Notes under the pieces: generated by a model
Database searches by the model: none
Told to the model about the DNA's origin: nothing
Seen by the model: the letters and a program-made list of their open reading frames with translations, nothing else
Shown here: positions 54,718-64,000 of the stretch, in pieces
Layout of the letters: every line of letters starts with the position of its first letter
How positions within the stretch are numbered: position 1 is the stretch's first letter
Assembly (NCBI GenBank): GCA_903970615.1
Contig: CAJCJH010000043.1
Span: 23,630-87,629 of the forward strand
Reading direction: 5' to 3'
Length of the DNA: 64,000 nucleotides
Source: Rhodospirillales bacterium
Lineage (GTDB): Bacteria > Pseudomonadota > Gammaproteobacteria > Nevskiales > Nevskiaceae
Position numbers and translations under genes: made by a program

Positions 54718-55452
54718 ATGCGTAATGTGCTCCTGGGTTTGGCACTCGGCATCGTCGCGGTCCCGAGTGTCGTCTTCGCGCAAGATGGGCCGCCGGGATT
54801 CTGGCGAGCGTCCGGCGATATCGATCTCTGGTCGACCTATGCCGATCAGAAAATCCGCGAAACCGACCACAGTCCGGATGGCGGCGGCGTCGGCATCGGC
54901 GGTCAGCTAAATCTGCCGTTCTACACGTTCATCGAAGGCAAATACCAGTACAACGACGAAGATTATCCTTACGAGTATTCGACACAAAACACTTATTACG
55001 GCTCCAGTCTGGACGAGCAGGCGCGGCTCGGCGGTGGCTTGCAGGCTTATCTGCCGCTGGCGCAAGCCACGGTTTACGGTAAGGTTGACTACGTCCACTA
55101 CCGTTTTCGTACGCCGGTTTTGGAGGATCAATACGGCGACCTTTATCGCGCGTACGATAACGACGATGGCGCTGGCTTTTTCGGTGGCTTCCGTACCAAT
55201 CTGCCCCTGCTGGTGCAGTTCTATGGTGAGGGCGGTTATCTGAAGCTGTCCAAATCGCGTGGTCCGGAATTCAAAGGCGGCGTGGCCTTGCCGCTCGGCA
55301 GCATGTTTCGCCGCCGCGCCAGCATCGAACTGTTTGCCGAATACGAATGGACGCGCCTGCACGCCAACAGCGGCAACAGCGATACCTACGACAACTTCCT
55401 GCCCGGCTTGATGTACGACTATCGATTCGGCGTGCGCGTGCCGTTTTATTGA
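54718..55452 (+). CDS. predicted outer membrane beta-barrel protein
   Basis: Unrecognised exported protein of 244 residues. Signal peptide from the ATG at 54718 (LLGLALGIVAVPSVVFAQDG), chosen because AGAGGGAAG lies upstream; an ATG 36 bases earlier lacks a signal. The mature part is rich in Tyr, Asp and Gly, with alternating hydrophobic and polar strands and a terminal aromatic residue (RFGVRVPFY), as in outer membrane barrels. Stands alone, followed by a strong terminator. Function unknown. Confidence 0.65.
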   Translation: MRNVLLGLALGIVAVPSVVFAQDGPPGFWRASGDIDLWSTYADQKIRETDHSPDGGGVGIGGQLNLPFYTFIEGKYQYNDEDYPYEYSTQNTYYGSSLDEQARLGGGLQAYLPLAQATVYGKVDYVHYRFRTPVLEDQYGDLYRAYDNDDGAGFFGGFRTNLPLLVQFYGEGGYLKLSKSRGPEFKGGVALPLGSMFRRRASIELFAEYEWTRLHANSGNSDTYDNFLPGLMYDYRFGVRVPFY

Positions 55453-55515
55453 TATCTGCGTAGTTTCTTCTGCGTTGCCGGCACCATATTTACGGTGATC
55501 GTCAAGCTGGAAATC

Positions 55516-55546
55516 AGGCCGGACATTTCGATGTCCGGCCTTTTTT
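55516..55546 (+). terminator. rho-independent terminator after the outer membrane protein
   Basis: An 11-base-pair stem (AGGCCGGACAT with ATGTCCGGCCT) closed by a TTCG tetraloop and followed by six T. It lies 63 bases after the stop and insulates the upstream gene from proS. Confidence 0.93.
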
Positions 55547-55629
55547 CTGCGGCTGGCGACCGTGCGCTGTGTGGCGAATTCGCCGCCTTCGACTAAACTG
55601 CGCGACCGCCCACAAAATCGAAAACGTAC

Positions 55630-57342
55630 ATGCGCCTGTCCCGCTTTCCCTTGGTAACGACCAAGGAAACGCCCGCCGATGCCGAAGTGATCTCGCATCG
55701 CCTGATGCTGCGCGCAGGGCTTATTCGCAAGCTCGGCAGCGGCCTCTACACCTGGCTGCCGCTGGGCCTGCGCGTGCTGCAGAAAGTCGAAGCCATCGTG
55801 CGCGAAGAAATGAATCGCGCGGGCGCATTCGAGGTGCTGGCGCCGCCGGAAGTGCCGGCTGAGTTGTGGCAGGAATCCGGCCGCTGGGACAAGTACGGCC
55901 CGGAACTATTGCGATTCAAGGATCGGCATGGCCGCGATTTCATCATCGGCCCCACGCACGAGGAAGTCATCACCGATCTGGTGCGCCGCGATTTCCGTAG
56001 CTACAAACAATTGCCGGTGAATTTCTACCAGATTCAGACCAAGTTCCGCGACGAAATCCGGCCGCGTTTCGGCGTCATGCGTGGCCGCGAATTCCTGATG
56101 AAGGATGCCTACAGCTTCCATCTCGATGTCGCCGACATGGAACGCGAATACCGCAATATGCGCGATACTTATACGCGCATTTTCAGCCGTATCGGCGTCG
56201 AATTCCGCGCTGTGAAAGCGGATTCCGGCGCGATCGGCGGCGATCGCAGCGAAGAATTTCATGTGCTGGCCAATTCGGGCGAAGACTTGCTGGCGGTGTC
56301 CGATCAATCCAGTTACGCCGCCAATGTCGAAGCCGCCGAAACGCAGCCTGCGGGTGCGCGCAACGCGGCGACTGCGGTGCTCGCAAAAGTGGCGACGCCT
56401 GCGCAGAAAACCTGCGAAGAAGTCGCCACATTATTGAAGATTCCGCTGGCGACGACGCTAAAGCTGATCGTCGTCAAGGCGCGCGACGGTGGCCTGATCG
56501 CGCTCGCCATTCGCGGCGATCACGTGCTCAACACGGTGAAAGCCGAAAAGCATCCGCGCATCTCCGCGCCCTTGACCTTGGCCACCGACGCTGAAATCCA
56601 GGCCGCCTTCAACTGTGAACCCGGCTTCCTCGGCCCGGTGTTCGCAGCCGGCGCCAAGCCCGTGCCGGTGCTGGCCGATTTCGCTGCGGCCGCACTTGCC
56701 GATTTCGTCTGCGGCGCGAATCTCGCCGGCTTCCATCTGCGCGGCGCGAACTGGGGTCGCGACGCGGCGGAGCCGGAAGCGGCCGATCTGCGAAACGTCG
56801 TCGCTGGCGATCCCTCGCCGGACGGCAAGGGCAGCTTGAAGCTGGTTCGCGGCATCGAAGTCGGCCACATTTTCCAGAATGGCAATCTGTATACCAAGGC
56901 GCTCGGCGTCACCGTACTCGGCGCGCAAGGCGAGGAGATCATTCCCGAAGCGGGTTGTTATGGCATCGGCGTGACGCGCATCGTCGCCGCCGCCATCGAG
57001 CAGCGCAACGACGACAAAGGCATTCTGTGGCCGGATGCGATCGCGCCATTCCGCGTGCTGATCTGCCCGATCGGCACGGATAAGTCCGAAGCGGCCAAAG
57101 CTGCTTCGGAAAAACTTTACGCGGAATTGCTCGATGCCGGCATCGAAGTGCTGCTGGACGATCGCGGCCTGCGCCCCGGCCCGATGTTCGCGGATGCCGA
57201 CTTGATCGGCATTCCGCATCGCATCGTCATCGGCGAAAAAGGTCTCGCGCAGAATCAGTTTGAGTACAAGCGGCGCGACGCCGCCGCGGCGGAAATGATT
57301 GCGGCAACGGTGGATGCCGTGATCGAGCGAACCCGAAGCTGA
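55630..57342 (+). CDS. proS: prolyl-tRNA synthetase
   Basis: Class II aminoacyl-tRNA synthetase of the bacterial type, 570 residues. Motif 1 region near [20 protein letters not shown], motif 2 [19 protein letters not shown] near 136-154, and motif 3 [19 protein letters not shown] near 443-461. The inserted editing domain (INS) occupies about 225-400, with the characteristic VNTVKAEKH and related blocks, so Ala-tRNA-Pro is hydrolysed. C-terminal anticodon-binding domain follows. ATG at 55630 with standard opening [20 protein letters not shown]. Confidence 0.96.
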   Translation: MRLSRFPLVTTKETPADAEVISHRLMLRAGLIRKLGSGLYTWLPLGLRVLQKVEAIVREEMNRAGAFEVLAPPEVPAELWQESGRWDKYGPELLRFKDRHGRDFIIGPTHEEVITDLVRRDFRSYKQLPVNFYQIQTKFRDEIRPRFGVMRGREFLMKDAYSFHLDVADMEREYRNMRDTYTRIFSRIGVEFRAVKADSGAIGGDRSEEFHVLANSGEDLLAVSDQSSYAANVEAAETQPAGARNAATAVLAKVATPAQKTCEEVATLLKIPLATTLKLIVVKARDGGLIALAIRGDHVLNTVKAEKHPRISAPLTLATDAEIQAAFNCEPGFLGPVFAAGAKPVPVLADFAAAALADFVCGANLAGFHLRGANWGRDAAEPEAADLRNVVAGDPSPDGKGSLKLVRGIEVGHIFQNGNLYTKALGVTVLGAQGEEIIPEAGCYGIGVTRIVAAAIEQRNDDKGILWPDAIAPFRVLICPIGTDKSEAAKAASEKLYAELLDAGIEVLLDDRGLRPGPMFADADLIGIPHRIVIGEKGLAQNQFEYKRRDAAAAEMIAATVDAVIERTRS

Positions 57343-57346
57343 TTGC

Positions 57347-57949
57347 GTGGGTTTCGTGCCTGTCTCGCGTGCGTTTAGCGTTGTCGCCGCAAGCCTGCTG
57401 ACGCTGGTCATTTCAATCGCAAAAGCCGGCCCGACCGGTGAACCGGAACCCGAGCTGCGTCATCGCATGGCGCAGGCTTTGGCGGAAGGCAGCAGCTTCG
57501 ACGATCGTTATGATGCCGAAGTCTGGCTCACCGATTTTTCTTCGCGGATGACGCGCTTCGCGCCGAGGGCGCTGACGGATTCGGCGCAGCGGCTGGATTT
57601 TTTGCGCATGCTGCACGCGGAGTCGTCGCGCGCGAAGCTGTCGCCGGAATTGGCGCTGGCGGTCATCAACATCGAAAGCGGGTTTGATCGGCTGGCGATT
57701 TCAACCACTGGCGCGATGGGCTACATGCAGATCATGCCGTTCTGGCTGGATGAGATCGGCCATAACGGCGACAACCTGTTCAATACCCAGACCAATCTGC
57801 GCATGGGTTGCACGATTCTGCGGTTTTATCTCGACAAGGAACACGGCAATTATGTGCGCGGACTGGCACGCTACAACGGCAGTACCGGCAAGCCTGATTA
57901 TCCCTATCTGGTTTTGAATGCGCTCAACAGGCGCTGGTCGCCGCGTTAG
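57347..57949 (+). CDS. SLT-domain lytic transglycosylase
   Basis: Small exported murein-cleaving enzyme, 200 residues from a GTG start. N-terminal signal-like helix, then an SLT domain: catalytic Glu110 in INIESGFDRLAIST, and GAMGYMQIMPFW at 122-133 with the substrate-binding MQIMP. Ends with RYNGSTGKPDYPYLV. It is four bases after proS, so probably cotranscribed. The family is common; the specific role (cell division, recycling) cannot be told. Confidence 0.88.
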   Translation: MGFVPVSRAFSVVAASLLTLVISIAKAGPTGEPEPELRHRMAQALAEGSSFDDRYDAEVWLTDFSSRMTRFAPRALTDSAQRLDFLRMLHAESSRAKLSPELALAVINIESGFDRLAISTTGAMGYMQIMPFWLDEIGHNGDNLFNTQTNLRMGCTILRFYLDKEHGNYVRGLARYNGSTGKPDYPYLVLNALNRRWSPR

Positions 57950-58084
57950 CAGCGAGCCGCGTTGTAATGGAATCTGCGATAGAAGCCAGTATTGACTCAG
58001 GTCTACGGCGGCTGATTCAACTTGAAAACTGTAATGTTTGGAAATCTGGTCAAGATGCCGCGCTGAACTATTTTGAGCATTTTC

Positions 58085-61000
58085 TCAAACCTGAGCCATC
58101 GGCAACGCAGACTCTTCGGTGCGCCGCAGTGAATGATCCTGCGCCAGCAGCAGGTACATCGCCGGCACAATGAAGAGTGTAAAGAGTGTGCCGATCGAAA
58201 TGCCGGTGGCGATCACCAGACCCATGTGATTGCGGCCGACGGCACCCGCGCCGCTAGCGATTACCAGCGGCATGACGCCGAGCACCATGGCAGCCGTCGT
58301 CATCAGGATCGGCCTTAAACGAATGCTGGCGGCGCCGACGATGGCTTCGAGTTTCGACTTGCCTTCGAGCTTCTGTTCGTCGTTGGCGAACTGCACGATG
58401 AGGATGCCATGCTTGGCGATCAGGCCGACCAGCGTGACCAGGCCCACCTGCGTGTAGATGTTGAGCGTGGCCGCGCCTTCAAAGATGAATACCAGCGCGC
58501 CGAAGATCGCCATCGGTACGGAAGTCATCACCACCAGCGGATCGACGAAGCTTTCGAACTGTGCGGCGAGTGTCAGGTAAATGATGATGAGCACGAAGGC
58601 GAAGGTCAGCAAAAAGCCGTTGGATTCCTGCACGTACTGGCGCGATTCGCCGCCGTAATCGATGCTGTAACCCTGCGGCAGCACCTCGGCTGCAATCTGC
58701 TTAAGCAGCGCCAGCGCTTCGCCCTGGGTTGCGCCGGAAACCGCGCCGATGGTGGCGGAATTGAGCTGCTGGAAATGGTTGATCGACTCCGGCACCGTTT
58801 CGGTTTTGAGGCTGGCGACGGCGGACGCAGCGATAACGCCCTTGGCGGTGTGCAGGTAGTAATCGCCGAGCTGATCCGGATTCAGGCGCTCGGTCTGGAT
58901 GACCTGCGGGATCACTTTGTAGGAGCGGCCGGCGATGCTGAAGTAGTTGACGTAGTTGCCGCCGAGCATGCTGCTGAGCGCCGCGCCGACATCCTTCATC
59001 GTCAGGCCCAGGCGCGCGACCTTGTCGTGATCCAGCACCACGCGCGTCTGCGGCTTGTCGATTTTCAGATCGTTATCGACCACATAAAATTTGCCGGTGG
59101 CCTGCGCTTTCTGCACGAACGCCTGCGACACTTCATACAGCTCCTTGAACGGTGCGGTGGTGCCGATCACGAACTGGATCGGCAAGCCGCCGCCGGGGCC
59201 GGGCAGCGAAGGCGGATTGATCCAGTAAACACTGGCACCGGCGATCTTGTTGCTGCGCTGTTGCAGATCGAGCTGGATATCGTGGGCGTTGCGGCTGCGT
59301 TCGGAATACGGCTTGAGGATGATGCCGCCGAAGCCGACGTTGGTCTTGCCGATGCCATCCACCTGGAACGAATTGCCGAACTCTGGCAGCGCGTGCATCG
59401 ACTCGAATTCCTGATGTGAAAGAATGCCCATCTGCCGGATGGTGGAATCCGGTGCGCCGGTGAGAATGTGAAACAGGAAGCTTTGGTCTTCCGCCGGCGC
59501 CAATTCCTGCTTCGCCAGCACGCCCAGCTGCGGCAGCGCCAGCATCAGGAAGATCAGCGCGATGATGACGGCGCCGAACGCGATCACCGCTTTCCAGGCG
59601 TTCAACAGCGAGCGCAGCACGCGCTGATAGAACGCGGTGAAGCGCTCGAAATTGCGGTCGATCAACTGCACCAAGCGGTTTTCGCCATGTGCGGAATTGA
59701 GGAATCGCGCGCACATCACTGGCGATAGCGTCAGCGCGATCACCGCGGAAACCGCAACCGCCCCGGCCAGCGTGAATGCGAATTCCGAAAACAGCACGCC
59801 GGTGAGTCCGCCGCGGAAACCGATCGGCACATAGACCGCGATCAGCACCACGGAAATGGCGATGATCGGCCCGGCGAGTTCGCGCGCGGCGGTGAGCGCA
59901 GCCTGGATCGGCGAAAGGCCGAGCTTCGTGTGGCGATCGACGTTCTCGACGACGATGATGGCGTCGTCGACCACCAGACCAATCGCCAGCACCAGCGCCA
60001 GCAGCGTCAGCAGGTTGATCGAATAGCCCAGCACTTGCATTACGAAGAATGCGCCGATCAGCGACAGCGGCATTGCCACCAGCGGAATGATGACGGCACG
60101 CAGAGAGCCGAGGAACAGGAAGATCACCAGCGTGACGATCAGCAGCGCTTCGGTCAGCGTTTTTTCGACTTCCTTGATCGAGGCATTGATGTAATCGGTA
60201 CCATCGTAGGAAATAGCGCCATGCATGCCGGTGGGCAGTTGCGCCTGAATTTCCGGCAGCGCTTTCTTGATATCGCTGATGACCTTGAGGATGTTGGCGT
60301 CGGTCGCCACGCGAATGATGACGAACAGCGAACGCTTGCCGTTGAAGGCGACGTTGTAGTCGTAGCTTTCCGCACCGAGTTCGACGGTGGCGACATCCTG
60401 CAGCCGCACCAGCGCATCGCCTTTCTGCTTTACCACCAGATTCTTGAATTCGTCGACCGAATGCAGATCGGTATCTGCGATCAGGTCAACGCTCACCGAG
60501 TCGCCCTTGCTGGTGCCGAGCGCGGACAGATAATTGTTGTTGGAAAGCGCGGTGAAAACATCCTGCGCCGTCACCCCCACCGCGGCCAGCCGCGCGGGAT
60601 CGAGCCAGGCCCGCAGCGCATACAAACGCTGGCCGCCGAGCTCGGCTTTCTGCACGCCGGGAATCGATTGCAGCCGCGGCTGCACCACGCGGATCACATA
60701 ATCGGTGAGCTGATTCGACGGCAGCGTTTCGCTGCTGAAACTCAGGTACATCGGTGCCACGCTGTTGGCCAGCGACACCGCCAGCACCGGCTGCTGCGCT
60801 TCCGGCGGCAACTGGTTGATGACCGACTGCACCTTGGTATTGATTTCCGACAGCGCGCGATTGGAGTCGTAATTCAGCCGCAGATTGGCGGTGACGGTGG
60901 AGACGCCGCTGGAACTGGTCGAACTCAGGTAATCGATGCCTTGCGCTTCCGCCACCGCCGCCTCTATCGGCGTGGTAATGAAGCCGGCGATCACTTCCGG

Positions 61001-61165
61001 ATTGGCGCCGAAGTAAGTGGTCGTCACCGTCACCTGGCCGTTTTCGGTTTTCGGATATTCGCGTACCGTCAGGCTCGCCAGTGCGCGCAGGCCGAGCACC
61101 AGAATCATCAGGCTGACGACGGTCGCCAGCACCGGTTTTCGAATGAACAGGTCGGTGAATTTCAC
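58085..61165 (-). CDS. RND efflux transporter permease (HAE1 family)
   Basis: Inner membrane proton antiporter of a tripartite drug or solute exporter. 1026 residues, two repeats of six helices with large periplasmic loops. Family residues include IGLVVDDAIIVVENVDR near 393-409 (the paired Asp of the proton relay) and PVMCARFLN after the fifth helix. Third gene of an operon with the adaptor and outer membrane factor. Substrates unknown. Confidence 0.95.
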   Translation of the reverse strand: MKFTDLFIRKPVLATVVSLMILVLGLRALASLTVREYPKTENGQVTVTTTYFGANPEVIAGFITTPIEAAVAEAQGIDYLSSTSSSGVSTVTANLRLNYDSNRALSEINTKVQSVINQLPPEAQQPVLAVSLANSVAPMYLSFSSETLPSNQLTDYVIRVVQPRLQSIPGVQKAELGGQRLYALRAWLDPARLAAVGVTAQDVFTALSNNNYLSALGTSKGDSVSVDLIADTDLHSVDEFKNLVVKQKGDALVRLQDVATVELGAESYDYNVAFNGKRSLFVIIRVATDANILKVISDIKKALPEIQAQLPTGMHGAISYDGTDYINASIKEVEKTLTEALLIVTLVIFLFLGSLRAVIIPLVAMPLSLIGAFFVMQVLGYSINLLTLLALVLAIGLVVDDAIIVVENVDRHTKLGLSPIQAALTAARELAGPIIAISVVLIAVYVPIGFRGGLTGVLFSEFAFTLAGAVAVSAVIALTLSPVMCARFLNSAHGENRLVQLIDRNFERFTAFYQRVLRSLLNAWKAVIAFGAVIIALIFLMLALPQLGVLAKQELAPAEDQSFLFHILTGAPDSTIRQMGILSHQEFESMHALPEFGNSFQVDGIGKTNVGFGGIILKPYSERSRNAHDIQLDLQQRSNKIAGASVYWINPPSLPGPGGGLPIQFVIGTTAPFKELYEVSQAFVQKAQATGKFYVVDNDLKIDKPQTRVVLDHDKVARLGLTMKDVGAALSSMLGGNYVNYFSIAGRSYKVIPQVIQTERLNPDQLGDYYLHTAKGVIAASAVASLKTETVPESINHFQQLNSATIGAVSGATQGEALALLKQIAAEVLPQGYSIDYGGESRQYVQESNGFLLTFAFVLIIIYLTLAAQFESFVDPLVVMTSVPMAIFGALVFIFEGAATLNIYTQVGLVTLVGLIAKHGILIVQFANDEQKLEGKSKLEAIVGAASIRLRPILMTTAAMVLGVMPLVIASGAGAVGRNHMGLVIATGISIGTLFTLFIVPAMYLLLAQDHSLRRTEESALPMAQV

Positions 61166-61225
61166 GGCAGCATTCCTGGTCGCCGGGCTGGGCTGTTTCG
61201 AGGGATCAAGCGGCGCACCGCCGGC

Positions 61226-62395
61226 TTACTGTTCATGCGGCGTCGGATTCGGGCTGTTGGCCGGCAACACCGAATTGTCGATCAAAACCTGCGTGCCGTT
61301 GTGCAGTTTGATCTGGCCGCTGGTGACCACTTCATCCCCGGCGTTGATGCCTTTCAGGATGGCTACCTGATCACCGCGCTTGGGGCCGACGGTGACGAAC
61401 ACCTGTTTGGCGATCAGCGCATCCGGATCACTTGGCGCAGGCGGCTGGGACTTATCGCTGGCCGCATCGCCCGCTGGCTTGGCATCGGGATGGCCGATGA
61501 CATAAACCGTCTCGCCATAGGGGTTGTAGGTTACTGCCGTCAGCGGCAGCGTGAGGTAATTCGCGGTTTCGCCAACGCCAATCGACACATTCACATACAT
61601 GCCCGGCAGCAAGGTATGTTCGGGATTTTTCACCATCGCGCGCACCTGCACATTGCGCGTATCGGCATCGATCTTCGGATCGATCGCCAGGATTTCGCCA
61701 CTGAAATTCTTCTCCGGAAAGGTATCCGAAGTCGCGGTGACGGTCTGCCCGGTCTTGATCTGCGCCAGCGCCTGCTGCGGCAACTGGAAATCGACAAACA
61801 GCGGATCGAGCGCCTGCAAGGTCACGATCTTGTCGCCCGGATTCAGGAACTGGCCGATATCGACCGCGCGCAAACCCAGATGACCGGCGAACGGTGCGCG
61901 GATGAATTTCTTGTCGAGCAAAGCCTGTTGCTGGGCAACCTGCGCCTGCGCACTTTTCAGCGTCGCCACATCGTTGTCCAGCACTGCCTGGCTGATCGCC
62001 TGCGCTTCAAGCTGCGCCTGATCGCGCTTATAGCTGGATTCCGCAACTTCCGCCGTAGCCTTCAGCGAATTCAGATGAGCTTCATCGTCGGCGGAACGCA
62101 GCCGCAGCAGCAGATCGCCAGCTTTGACATCTTCGCCGCTCTCGAATTTAACCGTATCGACGATGCCCGCCACTTCCGAACTGAGGTCGGTGCCGCGCAC
62201 CGCACGCAGACTGCCGATGGCGCTGAGCTGCGTGCGCCATTCCTGGGTTTCAGCCTTGATGGTCGACACCGTTTGCTTCGGCACGCCCGCGGTCTTGAAA
62301 CCCTGAATCATCTTGTAAGTGCCATAGCCCTTGATGCCCACGATAACGAGCACCAGCAGCAGTACCACGCCGATCCAGATCAGCCAGCGCTTCAT
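61226..62395 (-). CDS. RND efflux periplasmic adaptor subunit
   Basis: Membrane fusion protein linking the RND pump to the outer membrane channel. 389 residues from the ATG at 62395, with GGAGAGATGGA upstream. N-terminal membrane helix (WLIWIGVVLLLVLVIVGI), lipoyl half-motifs with coiled-coil hairpin near 100-170 (SYKRDQAQLEAQAISQAVLD), and the barrel domain with KFIRAPFAGHLGLRAVDIGQ. C-terminal tail Pro/Asn-rich. An open frame extends 22 codons further but without family features. Confidence 0.93.
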   Translation of the reverse strand: MKRWLIWIGVVLLLVLVIVGIKGYGTYKMIQGFKTAGVPKQTVSTIKAETQEWRTQLSAIGSLRAVRGTDLSSEVAGIVDTVKFESGEDVKAGDLLLRLRSADDEAHLNSLKATAEVAESSYKRDQAQLEAQAISQAVLDNDVATLKSAQAQVAQQQALLDKKFIRAPFAGHLGLRAVDIGQFLNPGDKIVTLQALDPLFVDFQLPQQALAQIKTGQTVTATSDTFPEKNFSGEILAIDPKIDADTRNVQVRAMVKNPEHTLLPGMYVNVSIGVGETANYLTLPLTAVTYNPYGETVYVIGHPDAKPAGDAASDKSQPPAPSDPDALIAKQVFVTVGPKRGDQVAILKGINAGDEVVTSGQIKLHNGTQVLIDNSVLPANSPNPTPHEQ

Positions 62396-62450
62396 TCCAT
62401 CTCTCCATTCATCAATTCGGTGCGCGATCGTCTGATCGGGCGGACAGTGT

Positions 62451-63968
62451 TCAAGAAGCATTTACCGCTGCGGCAGACACAGAGCCCGCGATCGGTGGCG
62501 GCAGCGTTGCCGGTTGTGCCGGATCGCGGTTCCACCAGCCGCCGCCGAGCGCCTGGAATAGTGCGGCGGTATCGGTGTAGCGCGCGGCCAGTGCTTGCAG
62601 ATAACTGGTGTTGGCGCGTTGATACTGCTGCTGCGCGGTAAGTAGATCGAGATAGCTGATGCCGCCGAGCTTGAGCTGTTTTTCGGCCAGCGACAGGCTC
62701 GCTTTCGCCGCGTCGGTCGCTTCATATTGTGCGGCGAGCGCGTCGGCATCGGTCTGCAATGCGGTGAGTGAATTGGCGACATCCTGGAACGCGCGCAGCA
62801 CTGTGAGTTTGTAATCTGCCGCTGCCTCATCGTAAGCGGCGAGAGCGGCGCGCCGTTGTGCGGTGAGCTGGCCGAAATGCAGCAGCGGTGCGGTAATGCT
62901 CGCGCCCAGACTCCAGACGCCGCCATCGAACAGGCTGCCGGCGCTGCCGGATTCCTGGCCGTAACTGCCGGTCAACTGGATTTGTGGGAGCAGGTTGGCC
63001 GTTGCCACGCCGATGTTCGCGGAGGCTTGGTGCAACTGCGCTTCGGCCGCGCGCACGTCCGGCCGCTGGCGTACCAGTTCCGACGGCAGCGACACCGGAA
63101 TCTGCAAGGGCAGAGTGAATTCCTTCAGGTCGAAGTTGGATGTCGCACGCTGGCTCGGCGTTTTACCGAGATAAACTGCCAGCTGGTTCTGGGCCTGATC
63201 GAGCTGCTGTCGCAGCGATGGCAAAGTGGCGCGATCGCTGGCCAGATTCGAGCGCGCAGTCAGCACGTTGGATGATGACACCGCGCCGGCCTGGAACCTC
63301 ACTTCGGTGATCCGCAGCGTTTCCTGCTCATCCGCAATAATTGCTTGCTGCGCGGCCAGCAAGGCGCGCAGCTTGGCCTCGGTCAGGCTGCTGGTAACGA
63401 CATTCGCCGCCAGTGTTTGATACGCCGCTTCGAGTTCGAAGCGCTGATAGTCCACCAGTGCCGCCTTCGCCTCCACGCCGCGCCGCACGCCGCCGAAAAG
63501 ATCGAGGTTGTAAGTGACATTCACCGAGGCATCGAACAGGTTGTAGATGAAATCGCCGGCACCCGGCTCGCCGAACGCAGCACCACTGATTTTCTGCCGC
63601 TGTGCATCGGCCTTGCCATCGAAAGCCGGGAAAAGCCCAGCGCGCTGAGCCTGATAATTCGCATAAGCCTGACGCAGCGCAGCCTCCGCCGACGCCGCGC
63701 TCGGGCTGGCCGCGAACGCTTCCAGCACCAGTGTACTGAGCCGCTCGGAGCCGAACTGCTGCCACCATTGGGAAGGTAGCTGGTTGCTGATCTGGAACGC
63801 TTGGGCAGCTCCGGCGTCACCGCTGGCCGAGCCGGTTTGCGGCGGCAGCGCTCGATTGCCGAACTGCTTCGTATCCGGTGCATCCGGCGCCTTGAAATCC
63901 GGCCCGACCGCGCAGGCGCTGAGCAGCAGCACGCCGCACATGGCTACCGGCAACGCGCATTTGCTCAA
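62451..63968 (-). CDS. outer membrane efflux lipoprotein (NodT/OprM family)
   Basis: Trimeric TolC-like channel of the efflux system. 505 residues as drawn from a TTG at 63968, with lipobox LSAC at Cys19. Two repeated helical halves are visible, each starting near AFQISNQLPSQWWQQFGSERL and LPLQIPVSLPSELVRQRPDV. The frame stays open to the window edge, so the true start may be earlier, outside or inside the remaining 32 bases. First gene of the operon. Confidence 0.92.
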   Translation of the reverse strand: MSKCALPVAMCGVLLLSACAVGPDFKAPDAPDTKQFGNRALPPQTGSASGDAGAAQAFQISNQLPSQWWQQFGSERLSTLVLEAFAASPSAASAEAALRQAYANYQAQRAGLFPAFDGKADAQRQKISGAAFGEPGAGDFIYNLFDASVNVTYNLDLFGGVRRGVEAKAALVDYQRFELEAAYQTLAANVVTSSLTEAKLRALLAAQQAIIADEQETLRITEVRFQAGAVSSSNVLTARSNLASDRATLPSLRQQLDQAQNQLAVYLGKTPSQRATSNFDLKEFTLPLQIPVSLPSELVRQRPDVRAAEAQLHQASANIGVATANLLPQIQLTGSYGQESGSAGSLFDGGVWSLGASITAPLLHFGQLTAQRRAALAAYDEAAADYKLTVLRAFQDVANSLTALQTDADALAAQYEATDAAKASLSLAEKQLKLGGISYLDLLTAQQQYQRANTSYLQALAARYTDTAALFQALGGGWWNRDPAQPATLPPPIAGSVSAAAVNAS

Positions 63969-64000
63969 GCTCGCATATCGGTTCGGCGGGTTCGGCCGCC

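Noticed and set aside
57967..58173. 68-codon open frame between the lytic transglycosylase and the RND permease
   Set aside because: Overlaps the end of the permease on the other strand, no ribosome binding site, no family.
59930..62641. 903-codon open frame on the plus strand across the efflux genes
   Set aside because: Antisense to three well-supported genes; arginine, histidine and glutamine rich like other shadow frames.

Overview
The window is a chromosomal stretch of a GC-rich Gram-negative bacterium, most likely a gammaproteobacterium near the Nevskiales/Xanthomonadales. This rests on LptD with its four conserved cysteines, SurA, BamD, LolB, the AmgK-MurU peptidoglycan recycling pair, PilSR next to a PP0621-type protein, and the conserved orders lptD-surA-pdxA-rsmA, hemA-prfA-prmC-moeB and lolB-tRNA-Gln-prs-rplY-pth. 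The lineage is an inference; no rRNA gene is present. Coding density is high. No CRISPR array, insertion sequence, prophage or rRNA operon was seen.

Layout. 1-7640 (minus): a cut MFS permease, a coupled alpha/beta hydrolase and acyl-CoA dehydrogenase, a secreted DUF2807 protein, a second alpha/beta hydrolase, an SBF-like solute carrier and a DUF885 metallopeptidase-like lipoprotein. 7688-10959 (minus): pilR, pilS and a PP0621-like gene. 11121-15506 (plus): sucCD with a strong terminator, then a MazE/MazF-like toxin-antitoxin pair whose stop overlaps the start of nadE. 15639-18633: bamD facing away from rluD and pgeF. 18911-23011 (plus): a YCF48-repeat exported protein and an MMPL/RND-family exporter.

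23322-36178 holds a Tad/Flp pilus locus: a TadG-like protein, then (after icmT-like and apaH genes on the other strand) flp, tadV, tadE, cpaB, cpaC, tadZ, tadA/cpaF, tadB, tadC, tadD and a DUF3613 gene, many overlapping by 4 bases. It lies between rsmA and apaH, which are close neighbours in many gammaproteobacteria, and apaG is not seen. 36195-41731 (minus): lptD-surA-pdxA-rsmA, for outer membrane biogenesis, vitamin B6 synthesis and 16S rRNA methylation. 42120-43980 (plus): amgK-murU. 44041-49925 (minus): TPR lipoprotein, lolB, a PaaI-type thioesterase where ispE often sits, tRNA-Gln, prs, rplY, pth. 50051-54554 (plus): hemA, prfA, prmC, moeB-like and a degenerate JAMM-domain gene. 54718-57949 (plus): an unrecognised outer membrane protein, proS and a lytic transglycosylase. 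58085-63968 (minus): a complete tripartite RND efflux operon.

Most of the window is core metabolism and envelope maintenance. The parts that depart from the ordinary are the Tad locus with a TadZ that lacks its P-loop, the toxin-antitoxin pair fused translationally to nadE, the moeB-degenerate JAMM pair, the absence of ispE and apaG from their usual places, and a three-copy direct repeat of the murU start in the amgK-murU gap.
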